64,000 nucleotides of DNA. Origin: Lutraria lutraria. Its lineage: Eukaryota > Mollusca > Bivalvia > Venerida > Mactridae. Below are positions 43,996-56,716 of the stretch, in pieces. The notes beneath the pieces were generated by a model. That model was not told the origin of the DNA and made no database searches. It was given only the letters and a program-made list of their open reading frames with translations. The stretch covers positions 33,084,756 through 33,148,755 of the forward strand of contig OZ026834.1 of the NCBI GenBank assembly GCA_964023205.1, read 5' to 3'. The position numbers were made by a program, and so were the translations under genes. How positions within the stretch are numbered: position 1 is the stretch's first letter; every line of letters begins with the position of its first letter.

Positions 43996-46660
43996 ACATG
44001 CTTATTGATTAACATAGTACAAATACTTTTTAGAACAAGACTTCATTACAACATTCATTCTAATCTGTCAAGCTGAAATATCACCAGCATATTGATATAT
44101 AGGTCCTAAATATTATATGTGATGTTTGAAACATTCCTAATTACTTCATATGTCTCTTTTATTCTGTTTATTATAAAAAAAATCAATTAAGTTTATTTTT
44201 ATAAGTAAATTGTGATAATGATGGTGTTGGAACTACCTGTATTGCATCATAAGATTAATTTATTTTTCCTAGCAAATGTACATTTTTTGAGACACCCTCT
44301 AAGAATTGACCATTTGCATAAAGAAACCCCTTTTTTGTTCCAATTAGTAGGGTAAATCTATATAGATTAGAAAAGGGTTCCTAGAAAAAACACATGCAAA
44401 AGTAATTCAGATATAAGGCCAGTTAACTAATATTCATATAGCTATGGTATCATTATGGCAGTGCAACTTTGAAGTGTTGCTTTAAAAGTCTTAGAAACTA
44501 ACTTTGGACTGAGATAAATAATTGAATATACACAAAAATGTCCATGAGTGATATTATGAGATGTCTAAAAAAGATTCCTGATACATCCATCAGCTTGGCA
44601 GATAAGAAAATATATATACCTCACAAACATTTCATCACAGTATGCAGAGTATAATAAAGTGTTTTGATTTTAGCACAGGCAATCAATTAATATTAATATA
44701 CAATGACAAAAAAAAAGAAATATGATTAACATAATTATGTATGCATGATTCACCATATATAGATGTGAATAATTGTAAGTTAATACAAATCTAAGATGTT
44801 ATTATATTATTATATATCTATATTAATAATGAACTAAACATTTAACTCTCATATTAAGAAGTAATAATACGACGTTTTTCATCGATTGCAGTCTCTTGGC
44901 AATAAATGCAGTCGACTTGCTTTTGTCTGTTGTCTCTACTTAATTGTGTCTACCAACTGACCACTTAGTGGATCTAACAAGGCATCTACGTATTGTAGAC
45001 ACATAAATAGGCATTTAAAACTGACATTTTTACTGAACGAAACAAAACATAGCAACACTTACATGATAAATGTAACTCATCAAAGTGAAGCTAAGGTTGT
45101 ATAATTGACATCTGAAACTTCAATTATCACGCGAAAACAATACCAACACTATTTAAAATATCTATACAACCATATTTAAAATGTAAACAAAAGTTTAAAA
45201 AATAACGTTATCTTCTTACTACTGAACACGGTATTCGAACATTTTTATTCCACTTAAAACAACAAGCTAGACAGTATCTACCAAAACTAGAAAAACAACA
45301 TTATATGTAAAATTATCTCTGATGTGAACAACATAAAATTACCATTGAGCAACATACATGTACGATGTACATGTACTAATTATTTACTACAACATATAAA
45401 ATATCAATTGAACACAATTTTAATGATCTGTGTGTAAAATATTTACCATATAAATTTGTATAAAGAAATATACATAACAGATTCAACAACAAAAATGTGT
45501 TTTTTTTAAACTGTCATCAGCAATAAGCACACTAATACAGCTTCGTTTTAGGAATAAATATTTATTTCTGTTTACCCGAACTACCCCTATTTTTTCCACG
45601 ACCCTAGCCTTTTTATTAGGTTCGAGGAACGATACATCCACTGCCTCACTTTTACCTTTTCACACGCAAGAGCAAAATAAGTCCAGACCTTCCTACCCTA
45701 TTTTAATGAGCATGTAACCTAAGAAACAAACATTTTGTAGGCCTTAACAACTTGGGAAATACATTTTTGACATGAAATGTGGTGTTTCAGATCAAAACTA
45801 TATAAGTACTAACATTTTTAAAAAGCATGTTTGAAATATTTGTCTATTGTGTAACCACATAAAATTTGAACAACTTAACTTTGGTCAACAACGAGTCTTT
45901 GTGATCAGTTATGCAAAACCTTACCAATGGTACACTTTTTACAAATTTTGGCTTAGATGGAATGAATTTAAATAGATGAAGATTTTTCACACACTTGTAT
46001 ACGTATATTGTGCGTTAATGTAAAAGCTACACATATTGATGTCAGAAATCTATGTTTTTACAGTTGGTAAAAAGTAGATTAATCATAAGTCATACCAAAT
46101 TACAATTAATGCCATGTATACCAAGCAATTGAATAACATGTGTACTTCGTATCAATTAAACCAATAAGACCACTCAAGAGAAACTAAATTCATTAATTCA
46201 ACAGATTTTATGTCTTAAGTAAATGCCTATGATATAATTTTATACTAACTCGTGATCGTCACAATTCTATAACACATGCTTATCTGATAATTTTTACATA
46301 GAAATGTAGAAAATTTGCTATTGATTCGCTCCCTTGACTACTCTATAGATACTTTTTTTTTTTATTATACAAAACAGTCAAACCTGAACGTAAGGTTATC
46401 TGTGATCGATAACCACCAGGCTTCAAATTATTTTGTTGTCTGAATCAGTAACACCTTCAATAATGCCACTTTTTATTCTAGATTCAGCAGTCTTCACAGA
46501 CAATTCTTACTGTAGATGTTAATCTAGTACATAAAATGTATACTCCCATTACTCAACACGCAGACATCTTTTACTAGACTCTTGAGAAACTTTGATTCGA
46601 TGCGTATTTCCCTTATTTAGCATGCTATGCTTCTCCGTGGGCAGCGCTAATCTTCACAAT
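43996..46660. other. intergenic repeats, no gene seen
   Basis: AT-rich sequence. About 45570-45750 is another copy of the GGCCTTA family (CCTAGCCTTTTTATTAGG, GAAACAAACATTTTGTAGGCC). Part of the 3' UTR of the PDZ gene probably lies at the right end. No gene recognised. Confidence 0.4.
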
Positions 46661-46714
46661 TTTCACATGGGTCTCACCTTTCTGCCGTTCATACTCATTG
46701 ACATTTACTTACAT

Positions 46715-46865
46715 ACCCAACTGATTTAACAGTTTTCTTCATATTTCTGTCATTTTTACGTATTGACTTTTACTAACATACCCCACTGATTTAACAGTTT
46801 TCTTCATATTTCTGTCATTTTTACGTATTGACTTTTACTAACATACCCAACTGATTTAACAGTTT
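46715..46865 (-). repeat. 65-bp tandem repeat across the PDZ gene stop codon
   Basis: CTGATTTAACAGTTTTC recurs at 46721, 46786 and 46851, with CATATTTCTGTCATTTTTAC between. On the minus strand the last unit supplies the final codons and stop (GAAAACTGTTAA); the other units repeat that stop context in the 3' UTR. Confidence 0.85.
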
Positions 46866-49800
46866 TCCTCATCTTCAACACCGATGTCTAAAGTGATTGT
46901 CTTTGATTGTTCGTTCTCATTATGATTCTCTACTGGCGTTATAATATCGTTGGAATAACCGATAATTTTCTTTTGGATATCATCTGGTGATGATCCTAAT
47001 TCATCTTCACCATTAAATCTGTCAAAACTTTCACTGTTCATGTGTGAATCATCACTTGTATCATTACTTGAAAGTGAAACACACTGCGTGTCTGAATCAT
47101 CAGAAAAATCATCCCTTCCTTGATTTGAGAGTGAGTTTGAAGTTACAAGTGTTGCCCGAGTAAGTTGCTTCATAACTGGTGATTTGGAATCCTCTTTGAT
47201 GTGTTCTTCGATTAATGAATCATCTTGAAGATTTTGGTCTTCGGTCCAGTCATTTACTGAATCATCTTGAGGTATTTCAGAAAATGAGCCTGACCTCACT
47301 AATCTTTTTCCAGACCAGCCAAGACCACTGCCACCTTCAGTGTCATCTCGTGTATTAATTTCTCCTTTAAATGAGGTAGGTCGTTGTGATGAAATTTCAA
47401 GATCTTTTAATTTATCTGCAGTATTAGCTAATCTCACATCATAAGAGGCAGTCCTGTGGACTTTATTCGCGTTCACAACTCGTGTTTCACCCGTTGTAAA
47501 GTCATCCCTGATTTCAAAAGCAATGCCAGATTTTCCACTTAAGCTTTCACGTTTTTTAAGCTCCTCATCAAATGCTTTCTGTCCCATAGCATCTAGCTCT
47601 GTCACAGAAATATCATAAGACATACCATTCATATTTTCTTTTTCATTTCTACTGGGAAACGATTCCTGAAACAACACGGAATCAGTGTCAAAGTTCAAAT
47701 TCATATCCAAGCTTGGTAAGTCTTTATCAAACTCGTCATCACTAGCGGGAACACTATTTTTGGCCTCATTGTCTAATTTAGGCGAATCGTCACTTTGAAC
47801 ATTTGATGAAAATGATGTTTCACCATTTACAGTAGTGTCATTTATAACCGGCTCGTTTTCATTAAATATATATGATTTTGATGGTAAACATGATTCCTTT
47901 GCAACTTGCGTAGCAGTAAAAGTCTCTTCTTCGATAGAATCACCACTTGGTGATTCGGGTCTACCAATGTTAGGAGTTGAAGGCACCAGCGTTCTATCAT
48001 TATCTGTAGATTGTATGCTTATATCCCCGAAGAGTTCATCATCTGTGATAGTTTTATCTACACTGTTGACAGAACTATCAAAATCAACTGGAACTATTGT
48101 CTCAAACATAATTTTGTCACTATTGACTGTCACACTTCTAGGCTTGACTTCAGGCATTATAGCTTCCTCTTCTGTTTCTGACACATCTATTGGAACTGGC
48201 GGAGGGGCTTCTAATGGTGGCAGGAGTGTTTCCTGTCGTTCTGTATCATTCGATACGGATGCCATCGCAACCAAACTCGAAAAGTCTCCACTGTTAGAAG
48301 GGGTACTTGCGGATGAACTATTTTTCTTTTTCCGTTCTGGTTTCACTGGTGCGCTTCTTTGGTCGGTGTTTGACGTTGTCTGCTCCGAATTCTGATTTTT
48401 TGCTTCTAATGATACAGCAGTCGGGTCGGCATAACTCAGGCGCAAAACGTCCAGTTTATCTTGTTCTGTTAAATTTTCAAATGGATCAGAATACTGACTA
48501 TTTGAAGTCGACTTAACAATTTTATTCAGCGAATTGTCATTTTCGGATTTGTAGTTATTATTTGTACTATTCATATCCAGGATGACTGCGGGATTGCCAA
48601 AATCGATGTCATCTAAATTTGAAGTTGGCGATTCTTTGTGAACAACAGCATTTACTTTAGCTGGTGATGAATTATTGTCAAACACATCATCATTTAGAAA
48701 TGCCATTCCTGCGTTTGTTTCTTCCATTATATTATTTTCACTTCCACCCCTGCTTATCCTTTTTGTCTGAGGGGAGTTTTTCTTATCGTATCTCATTTCA
48801 CTAGCTGCCCGACGAGGGTGAAACACTGTCTCCTGAGTAGTGGTCTTCAAGTTTTCTATAGAATGACTCCTAAATAGAGGGTGATTCAAATTTGTCCGCA
48901 CATCACTAAGTTTTCTGTTCTTAGGAAGTTGTGGTTCCTTTTGGAGTGTGACTTTGACTGGATACGGTGAAGCATAACTTAGAATAGTCAAAGCATCTTC
49001 GTATACCATATTCTCGAAGGATACCGTTACACTCATAATTCTGTCCCCTGAAATAGACATAAACTTTAAAGTGAACTGGTTTACTGAGGAATATTTTGAA
49101 GTAGTCATTTTGTAATACACCGGTATTTAGTGTTTATTGTTGATAAGTACATGTAACAGCTCGACAGCTTTATGATGATTTTTAATCAAAACTGTTACCC
49201 CCCCCCCCGCCAAAAAAAAACACAACAACATGACATTAATTGAAAATGTAGTTCATCCGCGAATCAATATACATACCGACTTTGAACTTTCCAGATTCTT
49301 TTGCAGGGCCTCTGTTATGTACTTGACTGACAAATATGCCATCCCTCATACTGCCGGCAATATTAAAACCAAGACCAATGAAATCTTGACTTGTAAGGTT
49401 TACTTCCACTGCACTATCCAACTGTAAATAACAAAATTAGAGGCGTATGGTATGGTTATTTTATATCAAGTAAATCAGACTCAGGCGTTATGAAAACGTT
49501 TTTAAATGACAAACACCCGAGACGGCATCTAAGCTCTAAAATTAATAATGACCAATGCAAGATTCACGCTTAAAACGTTTAAAAAGAGCGACCGAACGTT
49601 TTCTGGCATTACAACAATACACTCAAGAATATGATTTAGATATGCATAGCGACAGGATGATTCAAAACGAGACAAACAGTATGATCATATTTACTGTTAT
49701 ATGAAGGACACAAAATCGAAGTTGGCTTCGTACGTGGTGTCACGTAGCAGCTTGTATACGGTGCTTAAATGCGATCAACAAAAGCAAGACAATGTCCAAG

Positions 49801-52800
49801 ACAATGATACTACTATAGTACGATGCAACCTCTGTAAAGTAAAACAACACGCTTTGGGAGTGGCAAAATTATGTGGTTGTTGAGAGGTTGTTGCTCTAGA
49901 GAGGTTAAATCAATAGTTTAATTATGCAGTGGGAAAAGTTCATATTGTTGTTGAATGGAGGTTGTTGTTCTAGAGATGGCCGCTATTGAGAGGTACGTTG
50001 TACTGTAAAATGAAACTATTATCGTTCGAGAATCCTGAAACTCATCGGTAACTGTGAACTGGTGGTTGTATTTATCATAGCGAGCAAACATAACGACAAT
50101 ACATCGGTGTACTGTTAATGTGACATCAAGAAAGCATACATGGTCAACATTCACGCTCATAGTGAAATGTACCTTATGATATTCGGTCTTACGTGTAAAT
50201 GTTTGAACAACATTTTGGGTTAAACAAGCCAAATAGTATCCAGACAGATTTGTTGTCATGACGAATATAATAATTATTTATTATTGGGGTTCAGTCTTTT
50301 TCTAAATGCTTTACATATGTATTTAAGCAGATGGGACTGCAAGGCACTGTTTGTACCACTAAGAACACTATCGTCTGTTTTCATTCTTAACGGCCTTGTC
50401 CCGCCACTTTAACGCAGTTAAAAATTATTATTCATTTAAAATGTCAAAAAATTCAAATTCACATGCACATTTACGGTAATATCTGCTATTCGTCCTGTTT
50501 ACAGATGTATGCAATTACAGTCTGTTGAAATCACTCGTTAAGGCAATATAAATGACACAGAGATACAGCTTAAAGTGGGTGTATTATATTTCACAGATAA
50601 CAAGCAGGCGATACTACAAAGTATTTTGCTGTGATATAAATCAAGTCTGATTATGTAGAAAAATATAGTGAAACATCCAAACATGTGTGAGCGGCCACCT
50701 CCGAATAAAGGCCAATAAAAGCTATTATTTTAAAAACAATAATTATTTAGAACAAAATGACCTCCGAATAGCGGCAGGAAGTCCACCTGTCGATCAAAAT
50801 CACATTAGATAACCTTAGTTCACATGTTTCACGTTTGTCTGTCCCTCGATACTATAAAACCTCTTTGAAACTAAAGAAAAATGGGTTTAATAATTGTTGG
50901 TCTCATCAAATTAAAGAACATATATAAAAAAATACAGATAACTGGGTCGACATGATCACGTTGTCATGATTATAGAGTGGTCTCTAAATGGGGGTTTGTC
51001 ATGATTATAGAGTGGTCTCTAAATGGGGGTTTGTCATGATTATAGAGTGGTCTCTAAATGGGGGTTTGTCATGATTATAGAGTGGTCTCTAAATGGGGGT
51101 TTGTCATGATTATAGAGTGGTCTCTAAATGAGGGTTTGTCATGATTATAGAGTGGTCTCTAAATGAGGGTTTGTCATGATTATAGAGTGGTCTCTAAATG
51201 GGGGTTTGTCATGATTATAGAGTGGTCTCTAAATGGGGGTTTGTCATGATTATAGAGTGATCTCTAAATGAGGGTTTGTCATGATTATAGAGTGGTCTCT
51301 AAATGAGGGTTTATCATGATTATAGAGTGGTCTCTAAATGAGGGTTTGTTATGATTATAGAGTGGTCTCTAAATGAGGGTTTGTTATGATTATAGAGTGG
51401 TCTCTAAATGAGGGTTTATCATGATTATAGAGTGGTCTCTAAATGAGGGTTTGTTATGATTATAGAGTGGTCTCTAAATTAGGGTTTGTCATGATTATAG
51501 AGTGGTCTCTAAATGAGGGTTTGTCATGATTATAGAGTGGTCTCTAAATGAGGGTTTGTCATGATTATAGAGTGGTCTCTAAATGAGGGTTTGCTGTATA
51601 TGGAATGTCGGTCTAATATGATATCAGTATCACCATTGGAAATTTCTGCCGGGGTCCAATTACAGGAACAATAGCCATTGACAGTACAGTTGGACAGTTT
51701 GTGGTCGAATTATAATTGTTTGAAATAAGTACATGAATATGTATTTTTCTTTAATGGTGATTATTTTTAATTTCATATGGTGTCTACTAAATAAATCAAG
51801 TAACCACTGTTGAAAAAAAAAATTTCTCCTGGTTTTTATAGGAAAGCGAGTATTTAAAAAATTTAAGTCCAGTCTGTTTTGTGAAACTGGATTCAGGTGT
51901 GTAATATGTTCAAATTCCTTAAAAATAGGATTGAAACGTTTCCACCTACACATAACACAATCCCCATAAGCCGTGATAAATACGCGTAAAATTGTGGTAT
52001 GTGAATTAAAATAAGCTAAATGGTACGTATTCACTAAGTTGGTGAAATCTGTACAAGTAGGTCAAAGACACAGGTTTATTAAGTCCTAATTGGTATTGTT
52101 GCTACGAAGATGGGATAGTCTTTAACTCCATATATATTGCAGCAAGACACACATTGTAATGTTTTTTTTTTATTATTTATTTTTATTCTTCATACTCGTA
52201 CAATCATATGGAATGTTATGTTACATTTTGTTACATATTTTTAACATACAAGTTTGAAAAGAATCATTATGCATGTATAACATTTTGTATTGTTGCAAAT
52301 ATATGATGTTTTCATATGAAGAATATATAAATTTTAAGGAGAAAAGAACTGAAGAAAAAAAAATGTGGGTTTAAGCTCGTTTCCGATTCCGTATAATTAA
52401 TAATATTCATACATGAATTATATTTTTTACAGTCGAAAATGTAAAAGGTTTTAGAAAGTTTTTGCTCGGAAAAGATGATACATTGTAATGTTATATGTAT
52501 TACGATACTTCATGAAATAGAAGTGCGTAAATTGTTTAATATTTATAAATCTCAAACTCACCCATCAGTGAGCCTGTCGTTTTAAATGCGTCGCAGATTG
52601 CCAATATTTTTTTTCAATATTCTACATATTAAAAGTTGGAGAATAATTACATGGTACTCAAGAATATTCGTAATTAATACGTGTCATCAAGCTAGGATTC
52701 ATCATGCGATATTGTTTTAATTGTAGTGCACAGACTTTGTCTCCTACTTACCATAAAACCATTACCATAACTACTTCGGTCTAGTGAACCTAGGGATGAC

Positions 52801-55800
52801 TTCCTCTGTCTCACATAATTGATGTTCGATCCAGGCAATGAGGACCAGGTTTTCTTCGCTAAATCTCTGTCGGGCTCATTCAGATGCTGCAAGTAACAAA
52901 ATGTGTTAACATTGTACATTCATTGATGTTCCAGCTTACTTATTAATGAATAATAAGTTATTATTGAATTAATAAATTAAGGTGAATTTATGAATTAATG
53001 AATCAACAATGACAAGTCTGACATAATTAAGGCATTGCCTTTTTCCAGAAGGCCACATCGAAAATAAGTTAAATGTTTTGTATATTTACTTAATGTGTAC
53101 ACCTTCTTATAAATAAAGATATTATTATTATTGCCTTGCCTTGCCTTGACAAGACAGACACAATAAAGGCCTTGTCTTGCCTTGACAAGACAGACACAAT
53201 TAAGGCCTTGTCTTGGCAAGACAAATATAATTAAGGCATTGCCTTGACAAGACAGCTAGATATAATTAAGGTAACAAAGATTTCAGAACTTTGCGCTTCG
53301 AATCTTCTGTCCGAGAAGAGTTTAGCATTGTCGAGATTAGCGACTGACACTTAATCTGTTACAATTTACGAAACGTCTTTCTGTATCAAGGGAGATACTA
53401 AGTAATATATAAGCAATTAACAATTTAAGAACTCTTTCGATGATTTTATTCATTCTAGGCGCACACTATAAATGGGATGATGTTACTTACTATTTAAATG
53501 GTTGAATATGTAGTCATTTTTATGACATTTTTACAGGTCACCATTTTAGAGTCAGCATGCCCCTTGTATTTTATGTTCTTCACTTCAGCGATTTATTTAT
53601 TGGTCTATTTATCAACATTCGTATAGAAGTGTGTTATACATGTATTCCTATAACAACATGCATTTTTGTAAAATACAGTCAAACACGAGTTAACGACCGC
53701 AAGTGAATAAAAGGACACCATGTGAAGAAAGGTCACTGCAAAAACACACATTTATTGATATGATCGATAGACCGAATGCATCTCTATATAAAAGTCACCT
53801 GTGCGTACAGTTCATCTCCCCTTTCCACTTGCAGGCATGTCTTTGTTTACAGGTTTGGTCGTATTTTGCATGAATAACATGAACAATGAAATAAATGACA
53901 TCGGGTATTTTTTCACCGCCCCACTGTCCTCGATATTGTTATCGAGTGTAACATTATACCAAACAAGTTGGTGTATATTACCTGGTCGTAAGGAGACAAT
54001 AAATGTTTCAAATTGGTCGCATTCCGAAGACGGCGTATTCAGTTACTGGATGCGTATATTTAAACCAGTGTTAACAAACTGGCTCGCCCTTGCGTTCTGA
54101 TTACATTTGGATGTCTGCACCACTGATACCCGGGTGCAGACTATTTTGGATTTGAAGTTTTTTTTCGATTTTGTTTTTACGTGTCCAAGTAAATGGTGCC
54201 AGTCGCTCAGATTGCTACGTGAATTTGTTTTGTTCCTGAGATTTGGGAGGGATTGGTGTGAGTCTTGGCATTTTGTGTTGTTTATTATTTCGAGGGGGGA
54301 CATGTTGTCGGTTCTATATGTTGTTTTTGAAGGGGGAAGGAGGGGTTTGAGCTATTTTCGTGTGTTTGATGTTTCTAGTTTATGTTTTACCATGATTGTA
54401 TGCATGGTTATGAAGCATGTGTTGTAAGACGCATTTGCCATTTCCTAGGGATGCGTATATACTTATTTATTAATTTGCATGCATTATTCAACAGTATTCA
54501 ACACTGGTGGTTTGAGTTGATAATTTTCTTCAAAATGGGATGAAAGATGTTTTAGTGGTAAAGAAGTGTGTGTATGCATGTACTTACTTGATTATTTCCA
54601 GTCTTGTCTCGGTTCGGTACATAGTTATCAATACCTGAAAAATAATTTAATACCAGTCTATCAAATCCGTTACCATTGGCAACAACAAAACATGAGCACT
54701 CCTATTAAGAGAAATGCCAGACTACACTTTTACAACATATTAAAGGCTTTGAAAGGTGGTCTTTTACTGCAAGCAGTCTCCTGGGCAAGTAAGAATGTAA
54801 CTGTTTCGAAATAAGATGCCTAACAACATCATTGGTTGAAAAATCTGTTTTGCGTATTTTGGGAGCACAAAACAAAGCTTAAGATGTTTCGAAACTTTCT
54901 TACTTTTATCATATACCTGTTTGACTAATGCTACATGTATGTGCATAACTTTACTGTCATTTCGCTACGACATGACTACGTGTAAAATAGTTATACATTG
55001 TATAGGGTTAAATATGAAGGCGTATCAAATATATGATATATTTCGTCTGTAATTGACACTTACTGTGACATATTAATATAACCATGACAGACAGTTACAA
55101 TATGTCTGGTTTTATGATAATTCGTGAAGTCACAAACTTAGTGAGAGAATCTAAATACTTGTATTATGAATATACCGTGCCTAAACAAAAAGGAGATAGA
55201 TTATATGCTAATAATCATATAAAGCACTTTTCAAATTAATCAGGCGAGAATGAATTTTCTAGTTGAAAGTCAAAGTAATTAATCAAGATCAATCACCTGT
55301 CTAAATCTATTCTACTGTCAATTTCGTCACAGTGTTCACGTAATAAGCTTCCTAACAGACAATCAATAACGCTTTAACTATCTAATATCTATCAAGACAA
55401 GAATCGAGTCGAGAAACATGGTATGAAACTATATGTATATCATTCATTGTCTTTTGATGTTAAGTATTGATCAGACACAATGCTCCGTAAGAACGATTGA
55501 TTGATTGATCATCAACTGACCAGATAAACATGAAACAGAATTTAGATCTAATAAGATAGTTGTATGGTCCACGTAAACATTACTGTCTGTTTCAATATGC
55601 GGTCAAAAAATGAAGGTTCAAAAATGTTTCCACCGTATATATTATATACACATGTAGATGTGTGTCATACTTTCGAACAATTTATCAATAACTTTGTGAA
55701 CCGATATTGCAAGAAGCGTGTATGATACACAGATTTTTTGGTGGGGAGGTCGTCGAAAGGAAAAGTTGCACGCGTAAAATATGTTTCTTTCAAAATGTCG

Positions 55801-56029
55801 TCAATGCTAAAATCATCTGAAAATATATATGTATCAGGAGGCGTTTGAAGTATCAATTAGTATAATCTGACTTATTGACATTAATAAGCATAATATTATT
55901 ATCGATGTGTTAAGTTATTGGAAACTGAACGATACTCACTCGACGTGCATGATTTTTTATGCGGTCCAAAGTACTACGTTTTTCTACATCCGCCATGCGG
56001 TTGTTACTAATTCCCGTTCCAGGTGGCAT
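46856..56029 (-). CDS. PDZ-domain protein with AHNAK/periaxin-like PDZ and long acidic tail
   Basis: Minus-strand exons 56029-55940, 52886-52752, 49421-49277 and 49047-46856 join in phase (0, 0, 1) to 853 residues. The PDZ spans about residues 76-162 across the last junction: the carboxylate-binding loop is GLGFNI, followed by DGIFVSQV, GPAKESGKFKVGDRI and SVTVSFENMVYEDALTIL. The FEN..YEDAL..L segment is what periaxin and AHNAK PDZ domains carry in place of a canonical second half. The remaining 690 residues are acidic, Ser/Asn/Asp-rich and probably disordered, with no further domain or AHNAK-style repeats. AHNAK/PRX proteins organise membrane-cytoskeleton complexes; a similar scaffold role is inference. 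The start used is the ATG at 56029; alternative 5' exons may exist. Exon 4 contains a 186-codon antisense frame that is a shadow. Confidence 0.8.
49815..50006. mobile_element. TA-type miniature element, CAACCTCT family
   Basis: AGTACGATGCAACCTCTGTA at the left and GAGGTACGTTGTACTGTA at the right, with TTGTTGCTCTAGAGAGGTT inside. A relative of 13361-13680 without the 74-bp units. It lies in the last-but-one intron of the PDZ gene. Confidence 0.65.
50685..50855. mobile_element. TA-type miniature element, CAGTCAAACCTG family, diverged
   Basis: Contains AGCGGCCACCTCCGAATAAA, GAACAAAATGACCTCCGAAT and CACGTTTGTCTG. It matches the copies at 57186 and 61797, with decayed ends. Confidence 0.55.
50963..51594 (+). 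repeat. 35-bp minisatellite, 18 copies
   Basis: The unit GTCATGATTATAGAGTGGTC plus 15 more bases is repeated about 18 times with almost no length variation. Two main variants differ at one site (AAATGGGGG versus AAATGAGGG): units 1-4 and 7-8 are mostly of the first kind, the rest of the second. It lies in the PDZ gene intron between the second and PDZ exons. There are no spacers, so it is not CRISPR-like. Confidence 0.95.
53134..53275. repeat. 36-bp tandem repeat with inverted CTTGTC/GACAAG motifs
   Basis: CTTGACAAGACAGACACAAT then AAGGCCTTGTCTTG is repeated about three to four times with decay to the right. Each unit contains the inverted pair TTGTCTTG/CAAGACA and could form hairpins. It lies in the first intron of the PDZ gene. 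Confidence 0.8.
53276..55800. other. first intron of the PDZ gene, no exon confirmed
   Basis: Contains a partial CAGTCAAACACGAGTTAACG miniature-element end at about 53678-53740 and a strongly G+T-rich top strand at about 54120-54440. Plus-strand frames at 53801-54100 and 54107-54427 have no recognised domain. Confidence 0.4.
55665..55816 (-). CDS. possible alternative exon of the PDZ gene
   Basis: A good acceptor (TATATATTTTCAG, minus strand) opens a frame that would follow a phase-1 exon: DDFSIDDILKETYF, then RATFPFDDLPTKKS, ending in a stop at 55665. It could be an alternative terminal exon joined to 56349-56233. No domain is recognised and chance is a real alternative. Confidence 0.2.
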
Positions 56030-56232
56030 AGCGTGTCTATGACAGTTCAGTCTCCATGAGTACTTTCAGTACTTTGATTTAGTTTTAGTTGTAAAATGGT
56101 CTGCTTTCTTTTTAATAGCCAGACTTTGGATGGAGAACACAATTTCATCTTATTGCAAAAATTTACTTTAGCGGATCGGATAGACAGCATGTTTTATGAA
56201 ATTGATAAAATATTTCAACAAGTCAGTGTTAC

Positions 56233-56349
56233 CTTCTCCTGCCTCGGGGTCTTTTTCAAAAGCTGAGTTGGAATAAGCAAATATATCACCAGGGGAACCA
56301 GCTACGCTATCTCCATTCTTCAGTTTCTGCTTCTCTGGTTTACCAATAT
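56233..56349 (-). CDS. probable 5' exon of a PDZ-gene isoform
   Basis: A 117-base phase 1-1 exon with acceptor TTATCCACAG and donor GAAG|GTAACA encodes 39 residues (IGKPEKQKLKNGDSVAGSP then GDIFAYSNSAFEKD). It does not join in phase to the ATG exon at 56029-55940, so it belongs to an alternative transcript or to another gene on this strand. A 29-bp tandem repeat overlaps its acceptor. Confidence 0.4.
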
Positions 56350-56433
56350 CTGTGGATAAAGAAAATTGTGTAAAATATCTGTGGATAAAGAAAATTGTGT
56401 AAAATATATGTGGATAAAGAAAATTGTGTAAAA
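56350..56433. repeat. 29-bp tandem repeat duplicating a splice acceptor
   Basis: CTGTGGATAAAGAAAATTGT units start at 56350, 56379 and 56408 (third slightly changed to ATGTGG). On the minus strand the unit includes the TTTCTTTATCCACAG acceptor of the exon at 56349, so two intact acceptors lie 29 bases apart. Confidence 0.85.
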
Positions 56434-56559
56434 ATAACAATGTGTCAAATAATTCAAGTATAGGTGGCACACAGTGTCCTGGTGGTTATATTTTTTCACA
56501 TGTAAACAAGCAAACATTAAGAGTGTTTACTGCAATTACATTGTAAAATATAATCAGTA

Positions 56560-56716
56560 CAGTACGTGCAACCTCTCCAAAGCCACAGCCTTCGGGAGTA
56601 GCAAAATTAGTTGTTTTGAGAGGTTGTTGCTCTAGAGAGGTTAAGTTAATAGCTAAATAATACATTGGGGAAAATCATGCTGTTGTTAGCGGGTCGCTCT
56701 GAAGAAGTTGTACAGT
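56560..56716. mobile_element. TA-type miniature element, CAACCTCT family
   Basis: CAGTACGTGCAACCTCTCC at the left and GAAGAAGTTGTACAGTA at the right, with AGGTTGTTGCTCTAGAGAGG inside. Same family as 13361-13680 and 49815-50006. Confidence 0.6.

Noticed and set aside
46610..46700. U6-like stretch (GAAGATTAGC on the minus strand) and a coding-looking tail KGETHVKIVKISAAHGEA
   Set aside because: Only about 10 bases match U6 snRNA, and the coding-looking tail has no supported acceptor linking it to the PDZ gene; it lies in the 3' flank.
47835..48395. 186-codon plus-strand open frame
   Set aside because: It lies antisense within the large last exon of the PDZ gene, and has no domain. The minus frame is supported by splice phase and the PDZ domain.
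50963..51594. CRISPR-like array
   Set aside because: Units are contiguous 35-bp repeats with no spacers, in an animal intron.
53801..54427. Plus-strand frames in the PDZ intron as a gene
   Set aside because: No domain, codon bias or splice support, and they overlap skewed low-complexity DNA.
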